Part shown: positions 13,201 through 23,144 of the stretch, piece after piece
Numbering within the stretch: the stretch's first letter is position 1
Layout of the letters: each line of letters opens with the position of its first letter
NCBI GenBank assembly: GCA_036023115.1
Contig: JAYKKT010000040.1
Span: forward strand, 3,719,001-3,783,000
From: Brasenia schreberi
Lineage: Eukaryota > Streptophyta > Magnoliopsida > Nymphaeales > Cabombaceae
Reading direction: 5' to 3'
Length of the DNA: 64,000 bases
Program-made: the position numbers and the translations under genes
Notes under the pieces: generated by a model
The model's input: only the letters and a program-made list of their open reading frames with translations
Databases searched by the model: none
What the model was told of the DNA's origin: nothing

Positions 13201-13587
13201 TTATCTTAAGAATCTTAAGATTGTGATTCGGCGAACCAGAGAGCTGAGGTGTTGATATTGCTCCCTCAAATGAGAGAAACAATCCTTTACCATCCCACAG
13301 ATGTCCAATAGATTTGCAAATACATCCATCAGATCACACAAAAGAGTCTCTTTTCCACCAAGAGATTGCCGAGTGAGAGGCAGTTGCAGGAAGTCGATGG
13401 TCGAAATGTGCAAATGTGTAAGGTGGTTGAGTCCAGCCTTTAGAGACTGCCTTTGCTTTGAAGCTGAGGCTTCTGACCATCTCTTAACAAAATTGAGGCA
13501 TTTCTCCACTCTGGACAAACTGGGATGAGATGTCGAAGGCAAGCTAATAGACCGAACATGGCGGGAGCTTGATGAAGAAGCTGCCAT
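13201..13587 (-). pseudogene. DUF241 copy C, N-terminal part (128 codons open)
   Basis: Open from an ATG complementary to 13585-13587. It reads MAASSSSSRHVRSISLPSTS, then the helical region with LHISTIDFLQLPLTRQSL and LLDICGMVKDCFSHLREQYQ, and stops at 13201. Intact members continue for another 120-170 residues. Here the continuation is replaced by unrelated sequence, an inverted gene segment and LINE heads, and the C-terminus is stranded at 10218-10472. It might make a truncated protein of 128 residues. Promoter-side flank 13588-14060 aligns with that of copy D (18998-19480). Confidence 0.75.
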
Positions 13588-14885
13588 ATTGTCTTTCCTT
13601 GTGATTGTGAAGTTTTGAAACTATAAGATGTGATGCAGAGATCTGGGGCAGCCTCTCCTTTTTATAGGCAAGAACGTTAGGGAACAGATGGAATATTAAT
13701 CAGGAAGGAGAAATTAGTTCATCATCAAATACAGACGTGCATGTGCTGCATAATTAGTTTTAATGGTGATCGTCTACCGAAGTTGGTAGATCTACAAGCA
13801 TTTCTTTTGTCTACAAGATTGGAGATCGATGGCGTTGTGAGATTCTTATCAATACCATTACCAATACTTCCAGTTAGCTCACGAGTGACTTGCCTCATAG
13901 CTAACCAACACATTGTCTGTCAAATAAAAGAAACGAATAATAACTTTATGTACATAAAGAATCTGTTTCTCAAAATTTGTATATTTATCAGTGTCGGTCT
14001 CCCTCATATGGAAGCATTGCTCGTGTTGTTGACAAAGAATCAGAAAGTGACATGTTAAAGGACCTATAATTATATAACCTGGTGAGTGGTTCCGGGTTCT
14101 TGTTTTGAACTGCATGCTGACTACGGCTTGAGTCCATCATTTTCAATCGAACCAAAGCCAAGCAAATCTCCCATGCTAAGTGTGATCTCTATGCGGATTC
14201 TTAAAGAGCTACCATGCTTCGTAGCTATAAAACTTCTGACAGGATTTGAACCCGTGACATTTTGCCAACTCCTTTGGCATGGAAGCACTTCTGAATGCAG
14301 CGTAATTCTGAATTTGTGAGTCTACTACAAAGGTCTTGTTAGCATGATAAGATCAACCAACGAGCAATTTTGTGTTGAAGGTATGCCAGACTATAACTGC
14401 GGATAGAGACCATAGCGCTATATACCTCACAGGAATAGCGTAAGATCATTTTTAACAGCGTGATTAGGTAAAAGGTTTGCAATGTTCACCTCTCCGGCTC
14501 CTTCCCAACATTGAGCAGCCAGTGAAGTGCTCCGTTCTTCCTGCCGAAATGTCTTGCAGAACAATAGTTAGGGGATGAATGAGGCTTAAACCTTTCCTAG
14601 TAACAGTGTTGGATTTAATATATGTTATTAGTTATCCTATGACACCATACATAACATTAAGTATGGCTCACCATCCGTTCCAAAGAGAGTCAAAGTAACC
14701 AAAAGTATAAACATTATTCTGAAAGAAACCAAACGTACGTAACAGTCCAAAATCAACACGAAAAGAAGGGTGGGAATCATATGTACATCCATGCCCCCGG
14801 AGTCCAACCTACGTAACACATCCTGGCCGTGTCCTTAGTCTCTCTAGCTGCTGCTAACAGAGCCGACCCTACCGAGGCTGCTGGG
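13588..14885. other. Upstream flank of DUF241 copy C
   Basis: No gene is seen. The first 470 bases are a diverged duplicate of the sequence upstream of copy D: the phrase ATGTGCTGCATAATTAGTTTTA starts near 13741 and also near 19129. The remainder, 14060-14885, holds nothing I recognise. Confidence 0.5.
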
Positions 14886-15700
14886 TTAGCTCAGCCCTGT
14901 CTTTGAGAAGAAATCAGCGACCCTTTGGACAATTCCGAGCATGATGGCCCAGCTCACCACATCGAAAGCAACCACCTGTTGATGGCCCTGAAAATCACCA
15001 TCGGCTGGCTTCATCTTTCGCTTCTTCTGCATGTTCCTGACTCTGTCTTTCTCAAATTCCTCATAGCTTTCGTTGACATCTTCGCTATCTGCCATGAGAG
15101 CTCCGTCCACCACATTACTGAATGATTTCAACAGGAAACCAGCCCGACCCCGAAGGTCGAGGCGGAGGCCCATGGCAAACCTATGAGCCATCTGTTCATC
15201 GTTGAATTTTATGAGAGAAAACCGACGCAACTCTAAGAATTTGGAGTGATACTCAGCCACTGTCGTGCTCCCCTGCTCCAACTGCATGAACTCCATGTGC
15301 AGCTTCTCACAAACGTAAGGGGGGGAAAAGGTCTCTCTGAATGCCTTTTTAAACGACTTCCAGTCCCAGGGTCCTTCTCTGCTGGTCTCAACAAACTCTC
15401 AGCAGTGATTAGCCACAACCCTCAGCATGAAAGTGGGAGATGCACCTTCTCCTTCTCATCACACTTGACTACCCTTAAAATCCTCTCCATCCGGCGAATC
15501 CAACCCTCGGCCACCATATACTCACCTCGAGTCCCCTCGAAAGTTGGCGGACTCATCATCAAGAACATCCTCATCAATTCGTAAGAGCTACCATCATGAG
15601 ATCCCTTAACAAAGTCCTCAATCATCTGCTGAGAATGTTCAGCACCAAACGAGATGCCCAAACTCCATTGCTCGGGCCCTCCTGACAACAAAACAAATAG
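14886..15700 (-). mobile_element. Ty3/Gypsy gag relic
   Basis: Fragments of a Gypsy-type gag in at least three frames. The upstream part (15422-15691) reads PPTFEGTRGEYMVAEGWIRR, the typical start of retrotrans_gag. The next part (14886-15296) reads FMQLEQGSTTVAEYHSKF, then DEQMAHRFAMGLRLDLR. A zinc knuckle CFRCGELGHHARNC (CX2CX4HX4C) is visible at 14929-14970, but in a different frame from the preceding gag, so there is a frameshift. No protease, RT, integrase or LTR was seen, so this is a short remnant. Confidence 0.85.
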
Positions 15701-18168
15701 ATAATTTTAATAAAAATTCCGTACTTAAACCACTAAAACTTCTTTTAATCCATTCGTCACGATCTCATCTATTGCAAATGGATGATAGAATATACAGAAA
15801 AACTTAACTACATTACCATGTTAACAAGAGCTTTACGTGCGTTGGGCCGCAGGCCCAAATACTCCCACTCCTTGCACTAGTCTCCACCTCTGGAAATTTT
15901 GAACTGGTGAGCGGAAAACACACACGTTCGTGGATCACCTTATATTTGTAATAAAGACACGACCACTAACAACATCTATAATATTCTATTTAAATTCTTT
16001 ACCTAATTAGCATAAACACATTCATGCTTCAATACTCAGAATAGTTTATAAGTTCAATTTTATTTAGTTCTCATATTTAGATCAGTCGACGTCGCTGAAA
16101 GCACGCGTGGCGTCCATCCTCTCCACTGCACCATGGGCTGAAAATCACAATGGTACAATCACTAATTCGATTCTATGGTCACTAATTCTTTCTTAGCAAT
16201 CACAAAGGTACAATCAGAAATTGGCAACCAGGTGTCATGAGATGAGACTGAGAAAGTCCTTCCCCAGAATCAATTCCAAGAGGTACCGACAGAGATCACA
16301 TTCGGTTATAATTGTGACTATTCGATTCGCATCTATCATTGGGAAAATCACTAATTCTTTCTTAGCATGCCTCAGTGCACGTACGCATCCAGCTCAACAT
16401 GACCCATACGATTCAAGTAACCGTCAGTTACTACTTTAAAACCTTATTTCAAATTACATAGCTAATTTTCACGTAAATGCGTATACAAAACGTAGTCTTT
16501 CCTTAAGCCCGTCAAAATAGTAGAAAACTGCAGAAATTTCGTCAACCAGAAAGTTTCGAACACAAGTTATGCACGAATATCACACTGTTCATGTCTCTGT
16601 CCCACGACGATCTTGAATGAAAAACCAAACAAAATTGAGGACGTTATCTCTACCAAAAATCCGCTGGAAAACTTAACGTTCTCCCGCCATTTAGAGTTGG
16701 TTTTGAAGAGTACCCAACTCAACCGTGGCGTACGCATCCGCACACCCTCAAAAGAGCAAGGATGACAGGAGGAATCAGGTTCATCTCCTCTTCCTGAACC
16801 CGATCACCGGCCGTCTCCGTCTCCGTCTCCGATCGCCGACACCCAGTGACAACGGAAGATGGAGCGTCGACGCCGGACTAACGAATGCACACGCGCAGAG
16901 AGAGAGAGAGAGAGAGAGTACCTACCAGCAAACATCAAACTCGCACACAGAAGAGGGAACGAGAGAGAGAGAGGAGCTTATACGCAGCAGCACAAACGGA
17001 AAAGGGAATGAGAAGAAAAAGAAGAGAAAATATACGGATGGCTAGCTACGTGGCGAAACCACCCTCTGATCCAAGTCCGGTTCTCGATCTGACCCGACTT
17101 GTTACAGACCCAGAAATTCCAATCTTTTATTGCCGATTTGCCATTCACCACCATGTTCATCAATATCATCGCTGAGAATTCCTTGCGTACCCTCTTTCTA
17201 AACAAAGGAAATGATGCACCCCCGTTAGGTATCCTCTCAAAATCTTTAGTTTGATCCTAAGATTCTGTGATCTTGCAATCATGTGAGAGAAATTGTCGAA
17301 TCCCAGGTGAAAAATCCTCACCGTATTGGGATCTTGATGTTCTAGAGTTCTTAAGAGCACAGTTTATCACGACTGAAGTAGATGTGAATTCATGAATGTT
17401 ATTATTAACTGACCAGATTAGGAAGTACCATCAAAATACTTATATTTAAAGATACGAATCCTATGATTTTCATTATATCAAATATTTTCTCATGGATTAC
17501 GTATTTATGTATATAATTCTTTTCAAAAAAATTACATTAAGTAAGATTTTTACGATCCCATGTCGATATGATGCAGATATCTACAGTCGAGGGTATGCAC
17601 TGGGTGAAGAAAATTATGGTAATGGTATCACATGTGATTTTAGGCAGGATCTACAGTGCATATCCTCGACTGTAACAAATGAAATGAGGAGCCACGTTAT
17701 CACATGTTCTATTTAAGGTTCAACATATAAGAATCTGATGAGAAGCGAACGTCGGAAGATCTGGGGTTCAGGATAGATTTGAATTTATAGTTCCACATTG
17801 GATTTTAATTTTCAGATTTGCTTGCTTTCCTGAATCTATTTGGTTTTCATACAGAGATAGTTTGCTTGTTTTGTCATTAATACCGGTGAAGAAAACCTTT
17901 AATAGATGGTTGATCAATTAATCAATTTTCTAGTTTATTTCTTCACAATTCTGTTGATTGGCATGATTCCTGTACTTGCATAGATGATATAGTAGGAACA
18001 GAAATCCAGACACACACAGAGAGAAATAGTGTATCTAGAAGAATCTTGATTTCTTATAATAAATGTATGTATGTATGTGTTTGATTTGCAAAGAAATCTT
18101 CGTACATAGGGCAACCGTCTGGAAAATTGGTTGCAACCCCAAAATGAGTAAAGATGAGAATTGATAGG
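15701..18168. other. Intergenic, no gene recognised; contains a hairpin
   Basis: Short open frames at 16725-17175 are GA-rich or compositionally simple and match nothing I know. A GA repeat lies at 16898-16918. A near-perfect inverted repeat at 17582-17674 is listed separately. Confidence 0.45.
17582..17674. repeat. 20-bp inverted repeat, hairpin-forming
   Basis: The arm TACAGTCGAGGGTATGCACT (17582-17601) pairs with AGTGCATATCCTCGACTGTA (17655-17674). There is one mismatch in 20 and a 53-base loop. The loop contains the palindrome CACATGTG. It could be a MITE core or a small-RNA precursor. The sequence alone does not decide. Confidence 0.85.
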
Positions 18169-18997
18169 TTAGCAACCCGTCAAGATGTTTAGAAGAGATG
18201 CTCTGAAATTGATTAAGCATCTAAACAAGTTCTCCAGCTCAAATTCTGTTGCAGGCAGGAAAGTATCAATAGCCACCATCTGTTCTTGTCCTACTTTGAT
18301 GTTTCCCTCACTCCCATCTTTTGATGAATAGTTGGCATAGAGAGCCGCATCTAACCTTTCAATTTGCTTGCACCTTCATTGCTCCTATCGCTTTTCTTAG
18401 AACCCAACAATCTCAATTTTGACAAGGCAGATCGTGGTGTCTTTTGCCCACTGATCATTGGAATAAGAAATTCAAACATAGAGATTGTACTGTTTATGGT
18501 ATCGTTGAGACGCTGAAAACCACACCTTCATCTTCAACAGCTCTGTGTATTCTCAAGCTTTGGCATTTTATTATATCCGTCCTCATTCTCCTTCTAAGAC
18601 ATTGGTAAGTGCCAATGCTGTCATGGAGACGAGTACTTTCGGCGAACAAGAGAGCTGACGTGTTGATATTGCTCCCTCATCTCGGAGAAACAATCCTTCA
18701 CCATCCCACAGACATCCAATACATTTACAACTGCATCCATAACCTCGCTCAGAAAAGTTTCTTCCATAAAGAGATCGGTTAATGAGAGGAAGTTGCAGGA
18801 AGTTGATGGTCGAAATGTGCAAGTCTGTAAAGATAGTTGAGTCCAGTCTTAAGAGGCTGCCTCTGTTTCAAGTCTGATTCTTCTGGCCAAGTTCTAATAA
18901 AATGGAGGCACTCCTCCACCCTGCCTAAACTGGGATGAGATGTGGAAGGCAAGCTAATGAACCGAACATGGCAGGAGCTTGACGAAGGAGCTGCCAT
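18169..18997 (-). pseudogene. DUF241-family gene, copy D (frameshifted)
   Basis: The most complete copy in length and collinear from end to end. The N-terminus reads HVRFISLPSTSHPSLGRVEE from the ATG at 18995-18997. LHFIRTWPEESDLKQRQPLK and the LQLPL region follow but change frame near 18790. The middle FEFLIPMISGQKTPRSALSK lies at about 18410-18480, and the C-terminus ends LLNILTGC with a stop at 18169-18171. More than one frame change is needed, so it is probably not translated as a whole. It serves as the reference for the rearranged copy C. Confidence 0.78.
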
Positions 18998-19496
18998 CTT
19001 GCCTTTCCTTGTGATTGTGAAACTGAAACTATAAGATGTGATGCAGAGATCTGGGCTGCCTCTCCTTTTTACAGGGAAGAAAGTTTGGGAACAGATGGAA
19101 TATTAATTAGGAATGAGCAGAGTATATTACTATCAAATACAGATGTGCATGTGCTGCATAATTAGTTTTATTGGCGATTATCTAGCGAAGTTGGTGGATC
19201 TACAAGCATTGCTTTATGGCTACAAGAAGCAAGATACTATGGAGTTGAGTGATTCTTACCAACACCATTACCATACTTCCAATGAGCTCAGAAGTGGTCT
19301 GCCCCATAGCTATCCAACATATTCTGTTTTCTGTCAAATAAAAGCAAATAGTAACAAATTCACATCCACAAAGAATCTGTTTATTACAAATTCTATGTCC
19401 AGCATTCATTAGTCTGTATCCTTCAAATGGAAGTGTTGCTCATGATGTTGACAAATAACTAAAAACCAGACTAGGCGTGAGATGTTCAACTCAATG

Positions 19497-19665
19497 TTGT
19501 AAAAATCATATCATATTGTACAATACGATAAGATTTTATCGTGTGTCGTATGAGAATACGATACGATACATGCACACGTATTTCAAGAAGTGATTTATAG
19601 TACCATATCGTACGATACAGGGCAATATCGTTCCGTATCGTATGATACAACCATATCGTATAAGT
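19497..19665. repeat. Imperfect ATACGATAC palindromic repeat cluster
   Basis: Multiple copies of CGTATCGTA / TACGATACG-like words in both orientations within 170 bases (for example ACGATACGATAC at about 19558 and CGTATCGTATGATAC at about 19636). This looks like a dispersed palindromic repeat or MITE remnant. Confidence 0.7.
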
Positions 19666-20369
19666 CGATGCTTATTTTTTGGGTATAAAATCCGAGAATC
19701 AAAAGTTGCAGAAATTACTAATGCTTCCTCCTAAACCCTTTTTCACATTATTCTCTTGCTCCCAAATCCTTTTTTCATCCTTGTTATTGTTAATTTTGTC
19801 ATTATTCACAAGATTCTCAAGTTTTTCACCGAATCCAACTCCAATCTCTAAGGTTTTTATCAAATCCATGACATACCTCTTTCCTTTTGCATTTTACCTA
19901 ATTTTTCACTAAAAAAATTGAGCTTTTTACAAATTTTGTGATTCTTGATATCTAAAAAACCTTTTATTCTTATTGATTGTTTCTTATCGTCTTAATGGAT
20001 TTCGATAAGGTCGATTCGGCATAAAAATATTGCACTCCGGTGTACGAAGGCAATTGGTTTGTGAACAAGTGCATGTTCTCGCAAGGTAGTGTTTCATACG
20101 AGAAATATCACAATGCGATGATGATGATTATTGGAGTTGAATCCGAAGTCAACATCTAAAGTTTTCAATAATCTCTAAATTTTATATTTTCTTGATTTTT
20201 AAAAACATCATCATCTAAATTTTCAACATCTAATTTTGGTTCTTCTTGAATCGTCTCATTTACATAGCCATAAAACCGATTCACCAAAAGCTTGGTGTTT
20301 CAATGCTAAGTCAAATATCAAAACAACAAGAGTCAAATAAAGATGTTGCAAAAGAGTATGATTTATTGA

Positions 20370-20592
20370 TGAAGAAAGGCTCTATTTATACACCATTATG
20401 TACAACATTTACATTATGGAGAAGAAGGAAAGAGAGATACCCAACTACTACTTGAACTAGCCATTGGGGGCCAGCAACTGGCCCCCAACGACTAGTTGGG
20501 GTCAACAATTCTAATTGGCCCTTGGCCAGTCCAATTAGTCCAAGTTCGATGGGCCCTAGCGGCCCATCTCCTATTACATTTCAGCTTTAACA
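20370..20592. repeat. Solo-LTR-like remnant with a strong hairpin
   Basis: TTGGGGGCCAG-CAA-CTGGCCCCCAA at 20464-20488 is a perfect 11-bp stem with a 3-base loop, followed by CTAGTTGGGGTCAACA and ending near TTTAACA. The wording and order (a CTATTTATA box, AACTGxxCCCAA, CTAGxxGTTGGG, GTCAACA or TTGACTGACC, then ACAAGTTAACA) resemble the LTRs of the Copia element at 53014-60011. A related, mutated solo LTR is likely, but its exact ends were not found. Confidence 0.4.
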
Positions 20593-22467
20593 AATGATTT
20601 GTACTAATGAGCAATTAGGTCTGCAAAGTGCACTAAATTGGAGGGCATCTTGATCGATGTCAGATTCGAATTTTGAATTGAATCACTTTTCAAAAGCTCA
20701 TGGGAATAGTTCCAATCCAGTGAAACCAAATCAGCGAATTTCAAACTAAAGTAGGCACGTTTTGTGAAAACCAATTAAGAAAGTAATCAGGAGAAATTAA
20801 TTTTCTTTTATTTCCATTTTTTCAACTCCAAATCAGTCGATTCAGACTGGTTCTGGCATGAGACATGATCCCTTTACCATAAGACCAAAGTCAACAAAAA
20901 GCTATACTTAGTAAGCACGAGACTTAACAGATCAAGTTGTTCTAAGAAGATATCTAGTGTTACATTGGATAAACTCTTCTACAGGCATGATTCTTCATAG
21001 TAAAAATTTGCTTATTGAATTAAGATATTCTTCTTTCTAAACACGTTGATTGAACAAACTAACCACCACAATTGGTTCATTAGATGATGCAAACACCAAC
21101 TCTTCTAAAATTAAAAAAGAAAACTCAAAATCCAAGTTTTCCAGTCGGTGGGAAGAGAACTTGTTTGTAGTAGAGATCCGCATCTCAATGTGCTGCAGTT
21201 CTAACACCTGGAACTATGGGTTTCTACAGCCAAAGGGTAGTTAGACTTATCAACAGGATGTCAGTGGCCAGTCGGACAGTCACGATTAAATCACCAGGCG
21301 CACCACCATCCTGTGCAAGCTGATGCATAGCATGTAGGTGAGGCCCTAGCTTTGGAATTCTACATTGAGTTGTTCCAACCTCTTGAAATGTGGTATCATC
21401 ATGTGATAAGCAAATAATAGTAACATAGCAAAACAGCTATGAGCTTTTATGAATGTCTACATGCCTCTTCACAGGCTCTACCAGCTGACACAACCTCATC
21501 GATATCAATAAGGTCATAAATGTTATGCCAACAGAAACACTTGCACGCTACAAGATCAACACACTACGAATATTACTTAGTAGCAACTAATCAATCATCA
21601 TCATAATAGTAATGCTTTCAGGGTTCTTTTTCATTTTCTATTTTACGCACAAGAAAAGTTTGAGCAGAACTTTATTGGATCCTGCAATGGATTACAGAAA
21701 ATATTTCTTAAACCTTGAAAAGATCATCGAAAAGTTTTCTCCAATCACAACCAACTTTTGTTCACTTTGACAGCTACACCAAATATCAACTCCAAGCATT
21801 CTTCCATGTGATCATTTTCACTTGGGCACAAATGTGAAAGTTAATTCTTCGAAGGTTACCATTCTTACTTGAGCTCAGTTAAGTTTTTCCATTTTTTTTA
21901 TCTCATGAGACACAGCTAGATCCAAGAGACCTATCATATCTTCATCTCTATCTCACCACCTAGGAAAATGCATGAAAAGGCTACTTATCCACAACAGGGA
22001 CAAGTGACTCAAGCAATTTATCTTATTCCAATAGCAGCTTCAGACAAATATGCCAACCTTTACGTTTTTCTGCTAACTCAAGAAGCCGCCTTGAAAGAGG
22101 TTAGGCAAATCGCCCATACACAAATTACCGAAACTATCTTCTTTGTACTTACCGATAAACTTAGCTTTCAATGATGTTTATCAGTTTGGTGTTTTGATCG
22201 TTCCAGGGTCTTCGCCGATCTCGTCTATTGTTTGGTCAACTAACAAATTAATTTCTCAGTTAAGTAGCAACCTACCCAGTTGGAATTCGCCAAATGGTAC
22301 GATACTGTGACAGCATGGATCAAAAGATTCAATTGCCCACAATGAACCAAATAACAATTTCTCATGATTTTACTCAAAAGGTGTCATCACAAAAACAAGA
22401 AAAGAACAAAAGGCACAAATGAAGAATCGAAAGAAAAGAAAGACAAATTGGAGGCCGGAGAAGGCAC

Positions 22468-22659
22468 CTAAGAATGGTCGTCGTTGAAAAATCGGGCAAG
22501 CTTGGCGAAGAAGGCGCCGGTGGGATAGAGGGCGGCTTCGCGAATGAGCCGATCCTTGATGGAATCCATGCGGGAGACGAGCGCGTCTTTCTCCTCCCTG
22601 AGAGACGAGACATCGTCCTGCACATCCTTGAGTCTGTACTTCTGGCCGAGCGATCTCAT
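22468..22659 (-). CDS. Small coiled-coil protein, function unknown (63 aa)
   Basis: A single-exon open frame of 63 codons from the ATG at 22657-22659 to the stop at 22468. It reads MRSLGQKYRLKDVQDDVSSL, continues with a charged heptad-like helix around REEKDALVSRMDSIKDRLI, and ends with a hydrophobic tail YPTGAFFAKLARFFNDD. Codon content and the well-formed amphipathic helix favour a real gene. I do not recognise the family. It lies head to head with MIC60, 484 bases apart, with an AAACCCTAA telo-box on its own strand at 22774-22782. An upstream GTG and in-frame glycine-rich codons exist, but the ATG is the sensible start. Longer overlapping frames on both strands come from C- or G-rich leader sequence and are not believed. 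Confidence 0.5.
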   Translation of the reverse strand: MRSLGQKYRLKDVQDDVSSLREEKDALVSRMDSIKDRLIREAALYPTGAFFAKLARFFNDDHS

Positions 22660-23108
22660 GCTGCACCCACCCCCCACCCCCACCCCACCAGAAAAAGATG
22701 TATGAAGCTGTCCTTTCTTTTCCTCGCCTGTGCCCAGAGTCCCAAATACTTAGGGTTAGGGTTGGCGTTAGGATTAGGGTTTCTCTCCGCCGCCACCATT
22801 GTGGAACGCTCACTGTGAGAGAGACGCTTAGCGCGCGGCACTCCGCCAGTGCGCCGGGTCGGTAGAAAAAGGCATACGGTCTCAGCGGGTCGGATTAGAA
22901 CCGGATACAATGAAATCAACCCCTTAACCCGAGCAGCTGAGCGAGAGGCGGCACATTGTACAGTGGCTGATTTGTAAATTTGCAACGACGCACGTGGTTG
23001 AACTAAAATTTCCAAACTAACTTATTTTGCCGTTTTAAACGTTTTGGATTCGGGTTATTAACTGAATCATGATCCGACCCGTTGGCAGTGTTCCTTCCCC
23101 TATTTCCG

Positions 23109-23143
<35 letters not shown>
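22660..23143. promoter_or_regulatory. Divergent promoter with telo-box, between the small gene and MIC60
   Basis: Only 484 bases separate the two start codons. On the minus-strand side are repeated CCCTAA units (22750-22782), including AAACCCTAA, the plant telo-box typical of housekeeping and growth genes. Next to the MIC60 start, 23109-23143 is a GA tract in the presumed 5' leader. No convincing TATA box was picked out. Confidence 0.5.
23109..23143. repeat. (GA)n tract in the MIC60 leader
   Basis: A nearly pure GA run ending one base before the MIC60 ATG. Confidence 0.9.

Positions 23144-23144
<1 letters not shown>

Larger units (their letters stand above)
18998..22467. other. Repeat-rich intergenic DNA
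   Basis: The first 480 bases duplicate the upstream flank of copy C. GATACGATAC-type repeats lie at 19497-19665 and an LTR-like hairpin region at 20370-20592 (separate entries). Nothing coding is recognised between 20600 and 22467; this may include the 3' UTR of the small gene that ends at 22468. Confidence 0.45.

Noticed and set aside
16725..17175. Overlapping frames with RERERER runs
   Set aside because: Produced by a GA microsatellite; no domain or splice support.
22370..23015. Several overlapping frames on both strands, rich in Pro/Asn or Trp/Gly
   Set aside because: They arise from the CCCTAA and CCCCAC repeats of the promoter and leader. Only the 63-codon frame has normal composition.
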